From Actinophytocola xanthii (lineage in GTDB: Bacteria > Actinomycetota > Actinomycetes > Mycobacteriales > Pseudonocardiaceae): 64,000 nt of DNA. Where the stretch lies: NCBI RefSeq assembly GCF_001921205.1, contig NZ_MSIE01000001.1, positions 124,001-188,000 on the forward strand, given 5' to 3'. The position numbers were made by a program, and so were the translations under genes. The notes under the pieces are model-generated. The model was not told the origin of the DNA, made no database searches, and saw only the letters and a program-made list of their open reading frames with translations. Within the stretch, counting starts at the first letter, position 1. Each line of letters opens with the position of its first letter. Of the stretch, positions 56,737-64,000 are shown one piece after another.

Positions 56737-57723
56737 TCATACCTCGGCCTCGAGCATCTCGGCGGTGACCGCGGACTCGGTGTCCGGCAGGCCCAGCTCC
56801 TTCGCCCGCTTGTCCGCCATCGCCAGCAGGCGGCGGATCCGGCCGGCCACGGCGTCCTTGGTCATCGGCGGGTCCGAGAGCTGACCCAGCTCCTCCAGCG
56901 AGGCCTGGCGGTTGGACAGCCGGAGCTTGCCGGCGGCGCTGAGGTGGTCCGGCGCGGTGTCCCCGAGGATCTCCATCGCGCGCTGCACCCGGGCCGCGGC
57001 CGCGACCGCCGCCCTGGCCGAGCGGCGCAGGTTGGCGTCGTCGAAGTTGGCCAGCCGGTTGGCCGTGGCACGGACCTCGCGGCGCATCCGGCGCTCCTCC
57101 CAGGCCAGCACGCTCGTGTGCGCACCAAGCCTGGTCAGCATCGCCCCGATCGCGTCGCCGTCGCGCACGACCACCCGGTCCGCGCCCCGAACCTCCCGCG
57201 ACTTGGCCTGGATGCCCATCCGCCGGGCCGCGCCGACCAGGGCCAGCGCCGCCTCCGGGCCCGGGCAGGTGATCTCCAGGGCCGAGGAGCGACCCGGCTC
57301 GGTCAGCGAGCCGTGGGCCAGGAACGCCCCCCGCCAGGCGGCCTCGGCGTCGCACACCCCGCCGGAGACCACCGGTGCGGGCAGGCCGCGGACCGGCCGG
57401 CCCCGCGGGTCGAGCAGCCCGGTCTGGCGGGCCAGCCCGTCGCCGTCCTTGACCACCCGGACGACGTAGCGGGTGCCCTTGCGCAGGCCGCTGGAGGCCA
57501 GGACGTGCACGTCGGCGTTGTGCCCGAACAGGTCGTGGATCTCCTTGCGCAGCCGCCGGGCGGCCACGCCGGTGTCGAGCTCGGCCTCCACGACCACCCG
57601 CCCGGCCACGATGTGCAGCCCGCCTGCGAACCGCAGCAGCGACGACACCTCCGCCCGCCGGCAGCAGGTCTTCGACACCGCGAGCCTGCTCAGCTCGTCC
57701 TTGACCGCTGCGGTCATCGCCAC
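56737..57723 (-). CDS. whiA: Sporulation/division regulator WhiA
   Basis: A 328-residue regulator with an N-terminal LAGLIDADG-like fold ([42 protein letters not shown]) and a C-terminal HTH ([29 protein letters not shown]). In actinobacteria it activates division and sporulation genes with WhiB. GTG 57721-57723 is used because GAGGAGGGG lies near; the ATG two codons on is a close alternative. Its 3' end lies in a 15-bp tandem repeat. Confidence 0.95.
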   Translation of the reverse strand: MAMTAAVKDELSRLAVSKTCCRRAEVSSLLRFAGGLHIVAGRVVVEAELDTGVAARRLRKEIHDLFGHNADVHVLASSGLRKGTRYVVRVVKDGDGLARQTGLLDPRGRPVRGLPAPVVSGGVCDAEAAWRGAFLAHGSLTEPGRSSALEITCPGPEAALALVGAARRMGIQAKSREVRGADRVVVRDGDAIGAMLTRLGAHTSVLAWEERRMRREVRATANRLANFDDANLRRSARAAVAAAARVQRAMEILGDTAPDHLSAAGKLRLSNRQASLEELGQLSDPPMTKDAVAGRIRRLLAMADKRAKELGLPDTESAVTAEMLEAEV

Positions 57724-57796
57724 GGGAGCCCCTCCTCTACCGAACCGGGACACCGGCGTGCTTCCTCCCACAGAAGCCGCCACCATCCCACCACCA

Positions 57797-58744
57797 TCAC
57801 CGGCGCACCGCCGCCAGGGCGTCCCGGAGGCTCTCGGCGAGGGCCTTCGGATCGTGTCGCTCGCGTGCCTCGCCGGACGCCACCCCGTCCAACCGCATGC
57901 TCGCTCCCAGCGACTCCGCCGCTCGTCGCAGCCGGTCCGGCGTGGACACCGAGTCGGCGTCGGCTATCACCGCGTCGACCCGCAGGCGGGGTGCGTGCTC
58001 GCAGAGTACGTCCAGGTGGCGCTCCGGGGAGAAGCCGGCGGTCTCCCCCGGCTGGGGGACCAGGTTCAGCACCACGATCCGGGCGGCGCTCGTGGTGATC
58101 AACGCCTCATGCAGCTCGGGGACCAGCAGGTGCGGCAGCACGCTCGTGAACCAGGAGCCGGGCCCGAGCAGCACCACGTCGGCGTCCAGCACGGCGCGGA
58201 CCGCGGCCGGGCAGGCGGTCGGCGTCGAGGTGGGGCTGCCCGCGGTGTGCAGCCGGATCCGCTGGACCTGGCCCGGGGTCGTGGCGACCGCGACCTGGCC
58301 GCGGATGCGGCGCACGGCCGCGGCGTCCTCGTCCAGACCGACCACGTCGGCCTCGATGTCGAGCGGTTCGGTGCACATGGGCAGCACCCGGCCGCGCAGC
58401 CCGAGCAGCCGGGCGGCCTCCTCCAGCGCGGTCACCGGGTCGGGGACGACCTCCAGCAGCCCGGCCAGCAGCAGGTTGCCCACGGCATGGCCGGCCAGCG
58501 CGCCGGTGCCGCCGAACCGGTGCTGGAAGACCGCGCGCCACAGCTCGTGCTCCTCGCCGGCGAGCGCCGCGAGCGCCTTGCGCAGGTCGCCGGGCGGCAG
58601 CAGCCCCAGCTCGCGGCGCAGCCGGCCCGAGGACCCGCCGTCGTCGGCGACGGTGACCACGGCGGTCACGTCCGGGGTGATCCGGCGCAACGCGCTCAGC
58701 GTCGCGTGCAGCCCCTGCCCTCCCCCGAGCGCGACAGCCCTCAC
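57797..58744 (-). CDS. yvcK: YvcK/CofD-like gluconeogenesis factor
   Basis: A 315-residue protein of the CofD-like family: [53 protein letters not shown]. YvcK proteins bind UDP-sugars and affect cell-wall precursor flow in Gram-positive bacteria. GTG 58742-58744 overlaps the rapZ stop (GTGA). The upstream part of the long frame is the shadow of rapZ. Confidence 0.92.
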   Translation of the reverse strand: MRAVALGGGQGLHATLSALRRITPDVTAVVTVADDGGSSGRLRRELGLLPPGDLRKALAALAGEEHELWRAVFQHRFGGTGALAGHAVGNLLLAGLLEVVPDPVTALEEAARLLGLRGRVLPMCTEPLDIEADVVGLDEDAAAVRRIRGQVAVATTPGQVQRIRLHTAGSPTSTPTACPAAVRAVLDADVVLLGPGSWFTSVLPHLLVPELHEALITTSAARIVVLNLVPQPGETAGFSPERHLDVLCEHAPRLRVDAVIADADSVSTPDRLRRAAESLGASMRLDGVASGEARERHDPKALAESLRDALAAVRR

Positions 58745-59628
58745 TCGCGCCCCAGGTCCCGGTGCACGACCTTGACCGCCATCCGGTCCTCGTCGGCCAG
58801 CCGGCGGGACAGCTCCTCGGAGATGCAGACACTGCGGTGCTTGCCGCCCGTGCAGCCGATCGCGAGCGTCAGGTACCGCTTGCCCTCGCGCCGGTAACCG
58901 GCCCCGATCAGGCGCAGCAGCTCGTGGTAGCGGTCCAGGAACTCCTCGGCACCCTCCTGCGTGAGCACGTAGTTGCGCACGTCGGAGTCCTTGCCGGTGA
59001 GGTCCTTGAGCTCGGGGATCCAGAACGGGTTGGGCAGGAAGCGGCAGTCCATCACCAGGTCGGCGTCCATCGGGATGCCGTACTTGTAGCCGAAGGACAG
59101 CACGGTGACCCGGGTGTTCGTGCTGGACTCGGTGCCGAAGGCGTCCTCGATCTTCGCGCGGAGCTGGTGCACCGACAGCGTGCTGGTGTCCAGGACCAGG
59201 TCGGCTGTCTCGCGCAGCGGGCCGAGCAGGTCGCGCTCGGTCTTGATGCCGTCGATCAGGCGGCCGTCGCCCTGCAGCGGGTGTCCCCGCCGGACCTGCT
59301 CGAACCGGCGGACTAGCACGTCGTCGGTCGCCTCGAGGAACAGCACCCTCGGCTTGTACTCGCTGGAGTCGAGCTCCTTGATGATCGCGGCGAGGTCCTC
59401 GGTGAACGCACGGCTGCGCACGTCCATCACGACCGCCACCTTGGTCACCGCTCCCTGCGCCTTCGCGCCGAGCTCCACCATCGTGTGGATGAGCTCGGGC
59501 GGCAGGTTGTCCACGACGAACCAGCCCAGGTCCTCCAGGCACTTCGCGGCCGTGCTGCGGCCCGCGCCGGACAGACCGGTCACCACCGCCACCTCGACCC
59601 CTGGGGCGTGCTCTTCCTTCTCGCTCAC
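58741..59628 (-). CDS. rapZ: RNase adapter RapZ
   Basis: A 295-residue P-loop protein: Walker A GLSGAGRS (18-25, with Arg in place of the last Lys, as in other actinobacteria), [21 protein letters not shown] and C-terminal [16 protein letters not shown]. In enterobacteria it guides RNase E to the GlmS sRNAs; in actinobacteria the role is unclear but it stays next to yvcK and whiA. GTG 59626-59628 overlaps the uvrC stop and follows GGGGAGG. Confidence 0.94.
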   Translation of the reverse strand: MSEKEEHAPGVEVAVVTGLSGAGRSTAAKCLEDLGWFVVDNLPPELIHTMVELGAKAQGAVTKVAVVMDVRSRAFTEDLAAIIKELDSSEYKPRVLFLEATDDVLVRRFEQVRRGHPLQGDGRLIDGIKTERDLLGPLRETADLVLDTSTLSVHQLRAKIEDAFGTESSTNTRVTVLSFGYKYGIPMDADLVMDCRFLPNPFWIPELKDLTGKDSDVRNYVLTQEGAEEFLDRYHELLRLIGAGYRREGKRYLTLAIGCTGGKHRSVCISEELSRRLADEDRMAVKVVHRDLGRE

Positions 59629-61595
59629 TGACCGGTCCTCCCCGTTTCCTTGTCCCCGTCTCCCGCGCCGCTCTCCGCCGTGCCGCGCGCCAGTGCGCTG
59701 TGTACCAGCGCCGCGGTGTGCGCGCCGATTCCCGGCACACCGCTGATGTCGTCCACGCTCGCCTGGCGTAACCGCTTCAGCGAACCGAAGTGTTTGAGCA
59801 GGGCCGACTTGCGGCTCTGGCCCAAGCCCGGGATGTCGTCCAGGGCCGAGGTCGTCATGCGCTTGGAGCGCTTGGAGCGGTGGTAGGCGACGGCGAACCG
59901 GTGCGCCTCGTCCCGGACGCGCTGGAGCAGGTAGAGCCCCTCGCTGGTGCGGGACAGGATGGTGGGCTCCGGGTCGGCCGGCAGCCACACCTCCTCGAGC
60001 CGCTTGGCGAGCCCCACCACGGCCACGTCGGTGATCCCCAGCTCGGCCAGCACGTCCGCGGCGGCGTTGGCCTGCGGGCCGGCACCGTCCACGACCAGCA
60101 GGTTCGGCGCGTAGGCGAACTTCTTGGGCCGGCCCGTCTCCGGGTCGATGCCGGGCGTGTGCTCCGCACCGTCCTTGTTCTCGCTCAGGTACCGGTGGAA
60201 CCGCCGGCGGACGACCTCGGCGATCGAGGCCACGTCGCCCTCCGCGGCGGCCTCCCGGATCGCGAAGCGGCGGTACTCGGACTTGCGCGCGAGCCCGTCC
60301 TCGAACACGACCAGGGACGCGACCACGTCGGCACCCTGGATGTGGCTGATGTCGATGCACTCGATGCGCAGCGGCGCGCTGTCCAGGCCGAGCGCGTCCT
60401 GCAGCTCCTGCAGGGCCGCCGAGCGCGCGGTCAGGTCGCCGGCCCGGCGGAGCTTGTGCTGGGCGAACGCCTCCTTGGCGTTGCGCTGGACCGTCTCCAT
60501 CAGGGCGCGCTTGTCCCCGCGCTGGGGAATGCGGAGCTGGACGCGGGCGCCGCGCAGGCCGGAGAGCCAGTCCGCGACGGCCGGGGCGTCCTCGGGCAGC
60601 GCCGGGACGAGCAGCTCACGCGGGACGGGGCTCCCCTCCCCCTCCTCGGCGAGCTCGGCCTGGTCACCGTAGAACTGGCCGACGAACTGGTCGACCAGGC
60701 CCGCCTCGTCGATCTCGTCGATCTTGTCGATGACCCAGCCGCGCTGGCCCCGCACGCGCCCGCCCCGGACGTGGAAGACCTGGACGGCGGCCTCCAGCTC
60801 GTCGTGGGCGAACGCGACGACGTCGGCGTCGGTGCCGTCGCCGAGCACGACGGCCTGCTTCTCCATGGCCCGGCGCAGCGCGGCGAGGTCGTCCCGCAGG
60901 CGGGCGGCGCGCTCGAACTCGAGCTCGGCGGAGGCGGCGTTCATCTCCCGCTCGAGGCGGCGCATCATCGCGTCGGTGCGCCCGGCGAGGAAGTCGCAGA
61001 AGTCCTCGACGATGCCGCGGTGCTCGTCCTCGGTGACCCGGCCGACGCAGGGCGCGGAGCACTTGCCGATGTAGCCGAGCAGGCACGGCCGGCCGATCTG
61101 GCCGTGCCGCTTGAACACCCCGGCCGAGCAGGTCCGGGCCGGGAACACGCGCAGCAGCAGGTCCAGCGTCTCGCGGATGGCCCAGGCGTGGGCGTAGGGG
61201 CCGAAGTAGCGCACCCCGCGGCGGCGCGGGCCGCGGTAGACGTGCAGCCGGGGGTACTGCTCGTGCAGCGTGACCGCGAGGACCGGGTAGGACTTGTCGT
61301 CCCGGTAGCGAACGTTGAAGCGCGGGTCGAACTCCTTGATCCAGTTGTACTCGAGCTGGAGCGCCTCGACCTCGGTCGTCACGACGGTCCACTCCACGGC
61401 CCCGGCCGTGGTCACCATCTGGCGGGTGCGCGGGTGGAGCAGCGTGAGGTCGGCGAAGTAGGAGTTCAACCGGCTGCGCAGGCTCTTGGCCTTGCCGACA
61501 TAGATGACGCGCCCGTCCGGGTCACGAAACTTGTACACCCCGGGAGCCTCGGGAATCGTGCCCGGCGACGGCCGATATGTCGACGGATCTGCCAC
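59625..61595 (-). CDS. uvrC: Excinuclease ABC subunit C
   Basis: A 656-residue nuclease that makes both incisions in nucleotide-excision repair. GIY-YIG domain (about 18-95, [25 protein letters not shown]), Cys motif [11 protein letters not shown] helix pair (about 215-245), the RNase-H-like C-terminal nuclease ([26 protein letters not shown]) and tandem helix-hairpin-helix (about 590-640). GTG 61593-61595 lies six bases from a -10 box, so it is leaderless. First gene of the uvrC-rapZ-yvcK-whiA operon. Confidence 0.96.
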   Translation of the reverse strand: MADPSTYRPSPGTIPEAPGVYKFRDPDGRVIYVGKAKSLRSRLNSYFADLTLLHPRTRQMVTTAGAVEWTVVTTEVEALQLEYNWIKEFDPRFNVRYRDDKSYPVLAVTLHEQYPRLHVYRGPRRRGVRYFGPYAHAWAIRETLDLLLRVFPARTCSAGVFKRHGQIGRPCLLGYIGKCSAPCVGRVTEDEHRGIVEDFCDFLAGRTDAMMRRLEREMNAASAELEFERAARLRDDLAALRRAMEKQAVVLGDGTDADVVAFAHDELEAAVQVFHVRGGRVRGQRGWVIDKIDEIDEAGLVDQFVGQFYGDQAELAEEGEGSPVPRELLVPALPEDAPAVADWLSGLRGARVQLRIPQRGDKRALMETVQRNAKEAFAQHKLRRAGDLTARSAALQELQDALGLDSAPLRIECIDISHIQGADVVASLVVFEDGLARKSEYRRFAIREAAAEGDVASIAEVVRRRFHRYLSENKDGAEHTPGIDPETGRPKKFAYAPNLLVVDGAGPQANAAADVLAELGITDVAVVGLAKRLEEVWLPADPEPTILSRTSEGLYLLQRVRDEAHRFAVAYHRSKRSKRMTTSALDDIPGLGQSRKSALLKHFGSLKRLRQASVDDISGVPGIGAHTAALVHSALARGTAESGAGDGDKETGRTGQ

Positions 61596-61601
61596 GCGCC
61601 C

Positions 61602-61607
61602 AGCCTA
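61602..61607 (-). promoter_or_regulatory. -10 box of uvrC (leaderless)
   Basis: TAGGCT on the minus strand ends six bases before GTG 61595. Confidence 0.5.
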
Positions 61608-61654
61608 CGGCCGGGCACCGACAGGCGCGGACGCGCCCGCCGATGCGCGGGTGC

Positions 61655-62692
61655 TCAGACGGCGTGCAGGTTGCCGTCCGCGCCGACGACGCAGGCGGCG
61701 CTGCCGCGGCCGGACGCCACGAACTCGGTGACGCAGCGACCGAGCTGGCCGTGGCCGCGGGCGTTGGGGTGGAAGGACTCCTGGGCCATGTGGATGCCGA
61801 TCGCGTCCAGCCCGCCGGTCACCCAGGCCCACGGGTCGACCGTCACCCGGTTCTGCCACTCGGTCGAGGGGTTGTTGTAGCCGCTGCACGCCTCGTGGCC
61901 CTCGGTGCCGCGGGAGAAGTCCAGGAACTTCACCCCGGTGCGGGTGGCGACACCGCGCAGGACCTCGGACAGCTGGGGCACGGCAACGGTGCGCCCGTAC
62001 CGGGCGTCACCGATCTTGAACGGGCAGCCCTGCGGGCCGTGCAGCACCTCGTCCATCCGCTCGGTCAGCGGCGAGGCGTACGAGGTGAGGACGAGGTTGT
62101 AGCTCCCGGCGGCGTACCCGGCCTGGGTCATCGCGGACCGGACGTCGTTGACCGCGGTCTCCACCTTCGGGGCCATGGCGGCCAGCCGGCGCGGCCACTC
62201 GGTCTGCAGGCGCGAGCGGCAGCCGGAGCCGAACGGGTTGAACCAGGCCTCGATGCAGTCGAGCATCGTGTCGGCGAACGCGGGGTCGTCGTTCGCGCCG
62301 ACCTGGACCAGGACCGTCGTGACCCGGTACTGGCGGGCGACGTCGATCAGCCGCCGGGCCTGGGAGCCCTCGGTGTAGTGGGTGGTGTCGGCGAGCGAGA
62401 CGTTCGCGGAGTCGGCGCCGGAGCAGGCGAGGTTGATCGTGCGGTCGGCCACCGCGGTCCGGTGGACCAGCGCGTTGGCCGAGCGGTGGCACCAGTTCCC
62501 GTTCTCGCCGCGAGTGCCGGGCTCGTAGTTGCCGGCGCCCTCCCCGGAGATCGCGCTGTCGCCCAGGGAGACGATGGCCGTCGGGCGCTCGTCCCGCTGG
62601 GCGCCCTCCTGCGCGCTCGCCCCCGGGGCGACGAGCAGGGCCGCGGTCACCAGGGCCGCCGTTCCGACGCCGAAGATCCTCAACCCGCGCAT
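61655..62692 (-). CDS. Secreted SGNH/GDSL hydrolase
   Basis: A 345-residue exported esterase/lipase. Signal peptide (about 1-27, cleavage in ASA-Q), block I SLGDSAISGEG with S46, block III VGANDDP with Asn, and the C-terminal block V SFHPNARGHGQL, whose His completes the site. Six or more Cys in the mature part suggest disulfides. This is the actinobacterial lipase/GDSL class. ATG 62692 has GGGGAGAA upstream. A 13-bp inverted repeat lies in front. A GC-rich hairpin (61624-61637) follows the stop. Confidence 0.85.
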   Translation of the reverse strand: MRGLRIFGVGTAALVTAALLVAPGASAQEGAQRDERPTAIVSLGDSAISGEGAGNYEPGTRGENGNWCHRSANALVHRTAVADRTINLACSGADSANVSLADTTHYTEGSQARRLIDVARQYRVTTVLVQVGANDDPAFADTMLDCIEAWFNPFGSGCRSRLQTEWPRRLAAMAPKVETAVNDVRSAMTQAGYAAGSYNLVLTSYASPLTERMDEVLHGPQGCPFKIGDARYGRTVAVPQLSEVLRGVATRTGVKFLDFSRGTEGHEACSGYNNPSTEWQNRVTVDPWAWVTGGLDAIGIHMAQESFHPNARGHGQLGRCVTEFVASGRGSAACVVGADGNLHAV

Positions 62693-62714
62693 GGCTTCTC
62701 CCCGAAACCGCGGC

Positions 62715-62762
62715 GTTACCGCCTGGTCAATGTTATGTCAGTCACCCTAACCAGGCGGTAAC
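62715..62762. promoter_or_regulatory. 13-bp perfect inverted repeat upstream of the SGNH gene
   Basis: GTTACCGCCTGGT (62715-62727) and its exact reverse complement (62750-62762) are separated by 22 bp, which holds minus-strand -10-like sequences. Two sites for one regulator flanking a promoter, or a leader hairpin, are both possible. Confidence 0.55.
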
Positions 62763-62837
62763 ACACGGGGCTATAAGCCGAATGGCTCTCATATTCGCCG
62801 TTCGGCTCACATTACACGGTGGGCGTGTCGGCGACGC

Positions 62838-63329
62838 TCAGGCCAACGTGACCTGGTCGCCCTCCACCGTCACCGGCAACTCGGCCAGCGGCTTGGTCGC
62901 GGGACCCTTGACCGCGGCGCCGCTGGTGTCGAACTCGCTGCCGTGGCTCGGGCAGACCGAGATGCCGTTCTCCGGCGCCCGGACGATCGTGCCCTGGTGG
63001 GTGCAGGCGGCGTTGAACGCCTTCACCTCCTCGCCGTTGCGCACGAGCAGCGCCTTGCCACCGTCCTCGGTGTCGATGAGGAGGCCGCCCCCGTCGGGGA
63101 TGTCGGCCAGCGGCGTCGAGGTGCTCGCGCCGCCGCTCGCCCCGCTCTGGGAGCTGCCCGAGCCGCCACCGGAGCCACCCGAGCTCCCGCCGGTGTTCCC
63201 CGAGTCATCACTCGAGCACGCCACGGCCAGCGCCCCGGGGGCGACGAGCGCGACAGCCAGGCCGCACAGCATGTCCCGGCGGGTGCGCGGGTGGCTCGGC
63301 TGGGTCGTGGTGGGTTCAACCGCAGTCAC
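62838..63329 (-). CDS. Tat-exported Rieske lipoprotein
   Basis: A 163-residue protein: twin Arg (17-18, RTRRDMLCG), hydrophobic stretch and lipobox LAVAC (C38), then a Gly/Ser-rich linker (about 40-72) and a Rieske domain with C110-T-H112 and C127-PS-H130. It is an outer-face 2Fe-2S electron carrier of unknown partner. GTG 63327-63329 has AAGGAG upstream; the frame is open further upstream without a good start. Confidence 0.88.
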   Translation of the reverse strand: MTAVEPTTTQPSHPRTRRDMLCGLAVALVAPGALAVACSSDDSGNTGGSSGGSGGGSGSSQSGASGGASTSTPLADIPDGGGLLIDTEDGGKALLVRNGEEVKAFNAACTHQGTIVRAPENGISVCPSHGSEFDTSGAAVKGPATKPLAELPVTVEGDQVTLA

Positions 63330-63437
63330 AACGGGCTCCTTGATCTTTCGGTCAGACAGGTACAAGGGGCCTAACGCACGCGCCGGAGAAACGGTTCAAC
63401 AATGAACTACTTTCACAGCGTCTTGCCAGGCGCGGCC

Positions 63438-63785
63438 TCACAGGGCCAGGTGGAGGCGTAGCGCGGCGTCCAACCGGCCCATCACCTCGGCCGGGACCAG
63501 GCCGATCCGCCCGCGAACGCGGTTCGTCGAGATCGTCCGCACCTGCTCGGCCTGGGCCTTCGAGTCGGCGGCCAGACCGCACTCCGCCGCCCGCAGCAGT
63601 ACCTGGAAGGGGTACACGCGTCCTACGTTCGAGGTGACCGGCACGACGGTGACCACGCCGCGGCCCGCGCGGCGCACGGCCCGGTTCGCCGCGTCGTTGG
63701 AGACCACCACCGCGGGCCTGGTCTTGTTGGCCTCCGCGCCCCGCGCTGGCTCGAGCTCGACCCAGTAGAGCTCGCCCCGCCTCAC
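63438..63785 (-). CDS. MazF/PemK-type toxin endoribonuclease
   Basis: A 115-residue toxin: RRGELYWVELEPARGAEANKTRPAVVVSND and VVTVVPVTSNVGRVYPFQVLL are the PemK/MazF core, with the catalytic Arg and Thr expected in RPAVVVSND and VTSN. It would cut RNA unless held by its antitoxin. GTG 63783-63785 overlaps the antitoxin stop (GTGA). Confidence 0.88.
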   Translation of the reverse strand: MRRGELYWVELEPARGAEANKTRPAVVVSNDAANRAVRRAGRGVVTVVPVTSNVGRVYPFQVLLRAAECGLAADSKAQAEQVRTISTNRVRGRIGLVPAEVMGRLDAALRLHLAL

Positions 63786-63994
63786 AGCCCGTCGCCGCTC
63801 GCCCGTTCCCAGGCGGCGGACTCCGCGCGGTCCCACTCGTCGAAGGCGCTGGCGTACTCCTCCTCCAGCTCGGCGGCCCGCAACAGCGCGATCGCGCGCT
63901 GGATGGCCGAGGAACGGGAGGGCTCGCCGGTACGGCGCACGTACTCGTCGACGAAGGCCACGTCCTCGGCGGGCAGGCTGACGCTGAGCTTCAC
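63782..63994 (-). CDS. Ribbon-helix-helix antitoxin (MazE-like)
   Basis: A 70-residue protein with an N-terminal ribbon-helix-helix (KLSVSLPAEDVAFVDEYVRRTGEPSRSSAIQRAI) for dimerisation and DNA binding, and an acidic C-terminus (EEEYASAFDEWDRAESAAW) that would block the toxin. GTG 63992-63994 lies 6 bases from the window end, so upstream control is not visible; a slightly earlier start cannot be excluded. Confidence 0.85.
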   Translation of the reverse strand: MKLSVSLPAEDVAFVDEYVRRTGEPSRSSAIQRAIALLRAAELEEEYASAFDEWDRAESAAWERASGDGL

Positions 63995-64000
63995 ACCGTC

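Overview
The window is high-GC chromosomal DNA from an actinobacterium. RbpA, WhiA, an MptB-type mannosyltransferase beside the suf operon, an F420-type flavin-fold reductase, GTG/TTG starts and many leaderless genes all point that way. Gene order from about 20 kb to 61.6 kb follows the Mycobacterium tuberculosis order as I recall it (sufT-U-S-C-D-B-R, mptB, ABC pair, ctaA, qor, ctaB, tkt, tal, zwf, opcA, pgl, secG, tpiA, pgk, gap, whiA, yvcK, rapZ, uvrC). SufB has no intein and pgi lies between tal and zwf. A non-mycobacterial lineage such as Pseudonocardiales fits best; that placement is inference.

Layout. 1-20 kb is mixed: a PAP2-like membrane protein, a peroxiredoxin, an LCP ligase, a TetR gene divergent from an NmrA-type gene, an ABC exporter, a GT87-like membrane protein, an ABC-F protein, an SDR, a secreted S8-type protease, dgt divergent from a MerR gene, a NarL-type two-component pair, and a Pro/Thr-rich membrane protein whose outer domain looks like an inactive zinc peptidase. 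20.2-26.8 kb is the suf iron-sulfur operon under SufR. 26.8-36.7 kb holds mptB, a DUF6058-like gene, an ABC-2 pair with a 60-residue ORF tiled between its genes, an inserted HxlR/F420/second-ABC block, ctaA, a desaturase and qor. 36.7-41.4 kb is accessory: an FKBP lipoprotein, an unassigned two-gene module (2-TM protein plus three-His cupin), an HD hydrolase, and an ArsR/SRPBCC pair. 41.4-50.8 kb has ctaB divergent from the pentose-phosphate operon. 50.9-56.3 kb has an orphan histidine kinase, rbpA, secG and the lower-glycolysis operon. 56.7-61.6 kb is uvrC-rapZ-yvcK-whiA. The right end has an SGNH hydrolase, a Tat Rieske lipoprotein and a MazEF-type module.

How they work together. The suf products build Fe-S clusters and SufR probably senses cluster supply. 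CtaB and CtaA turn heme b into heme A for cytochrome oxidase. Tkt, Tal, Pgi, Zwf, OpcA and Pgl form a full oxidative and non-oxidative pentose-phosphate unit, next to gap-pgk-tpiA.

Most noteworthy: the unassigned module at 37518-39163; the tiled 60-aa ORF with a 15-bp repeat; the pseudo-peptidase membrane protein; the S8-type protease with Glu where His is expected; dgt/merR promoters whose -10 boxes overlap; an operator-like site over the sufR start codon; and tandem repeats of 13-15 bp that carry the stop codons of two genes. No CRISPR array, insertion sequence, rRNA or tRNA was seen.
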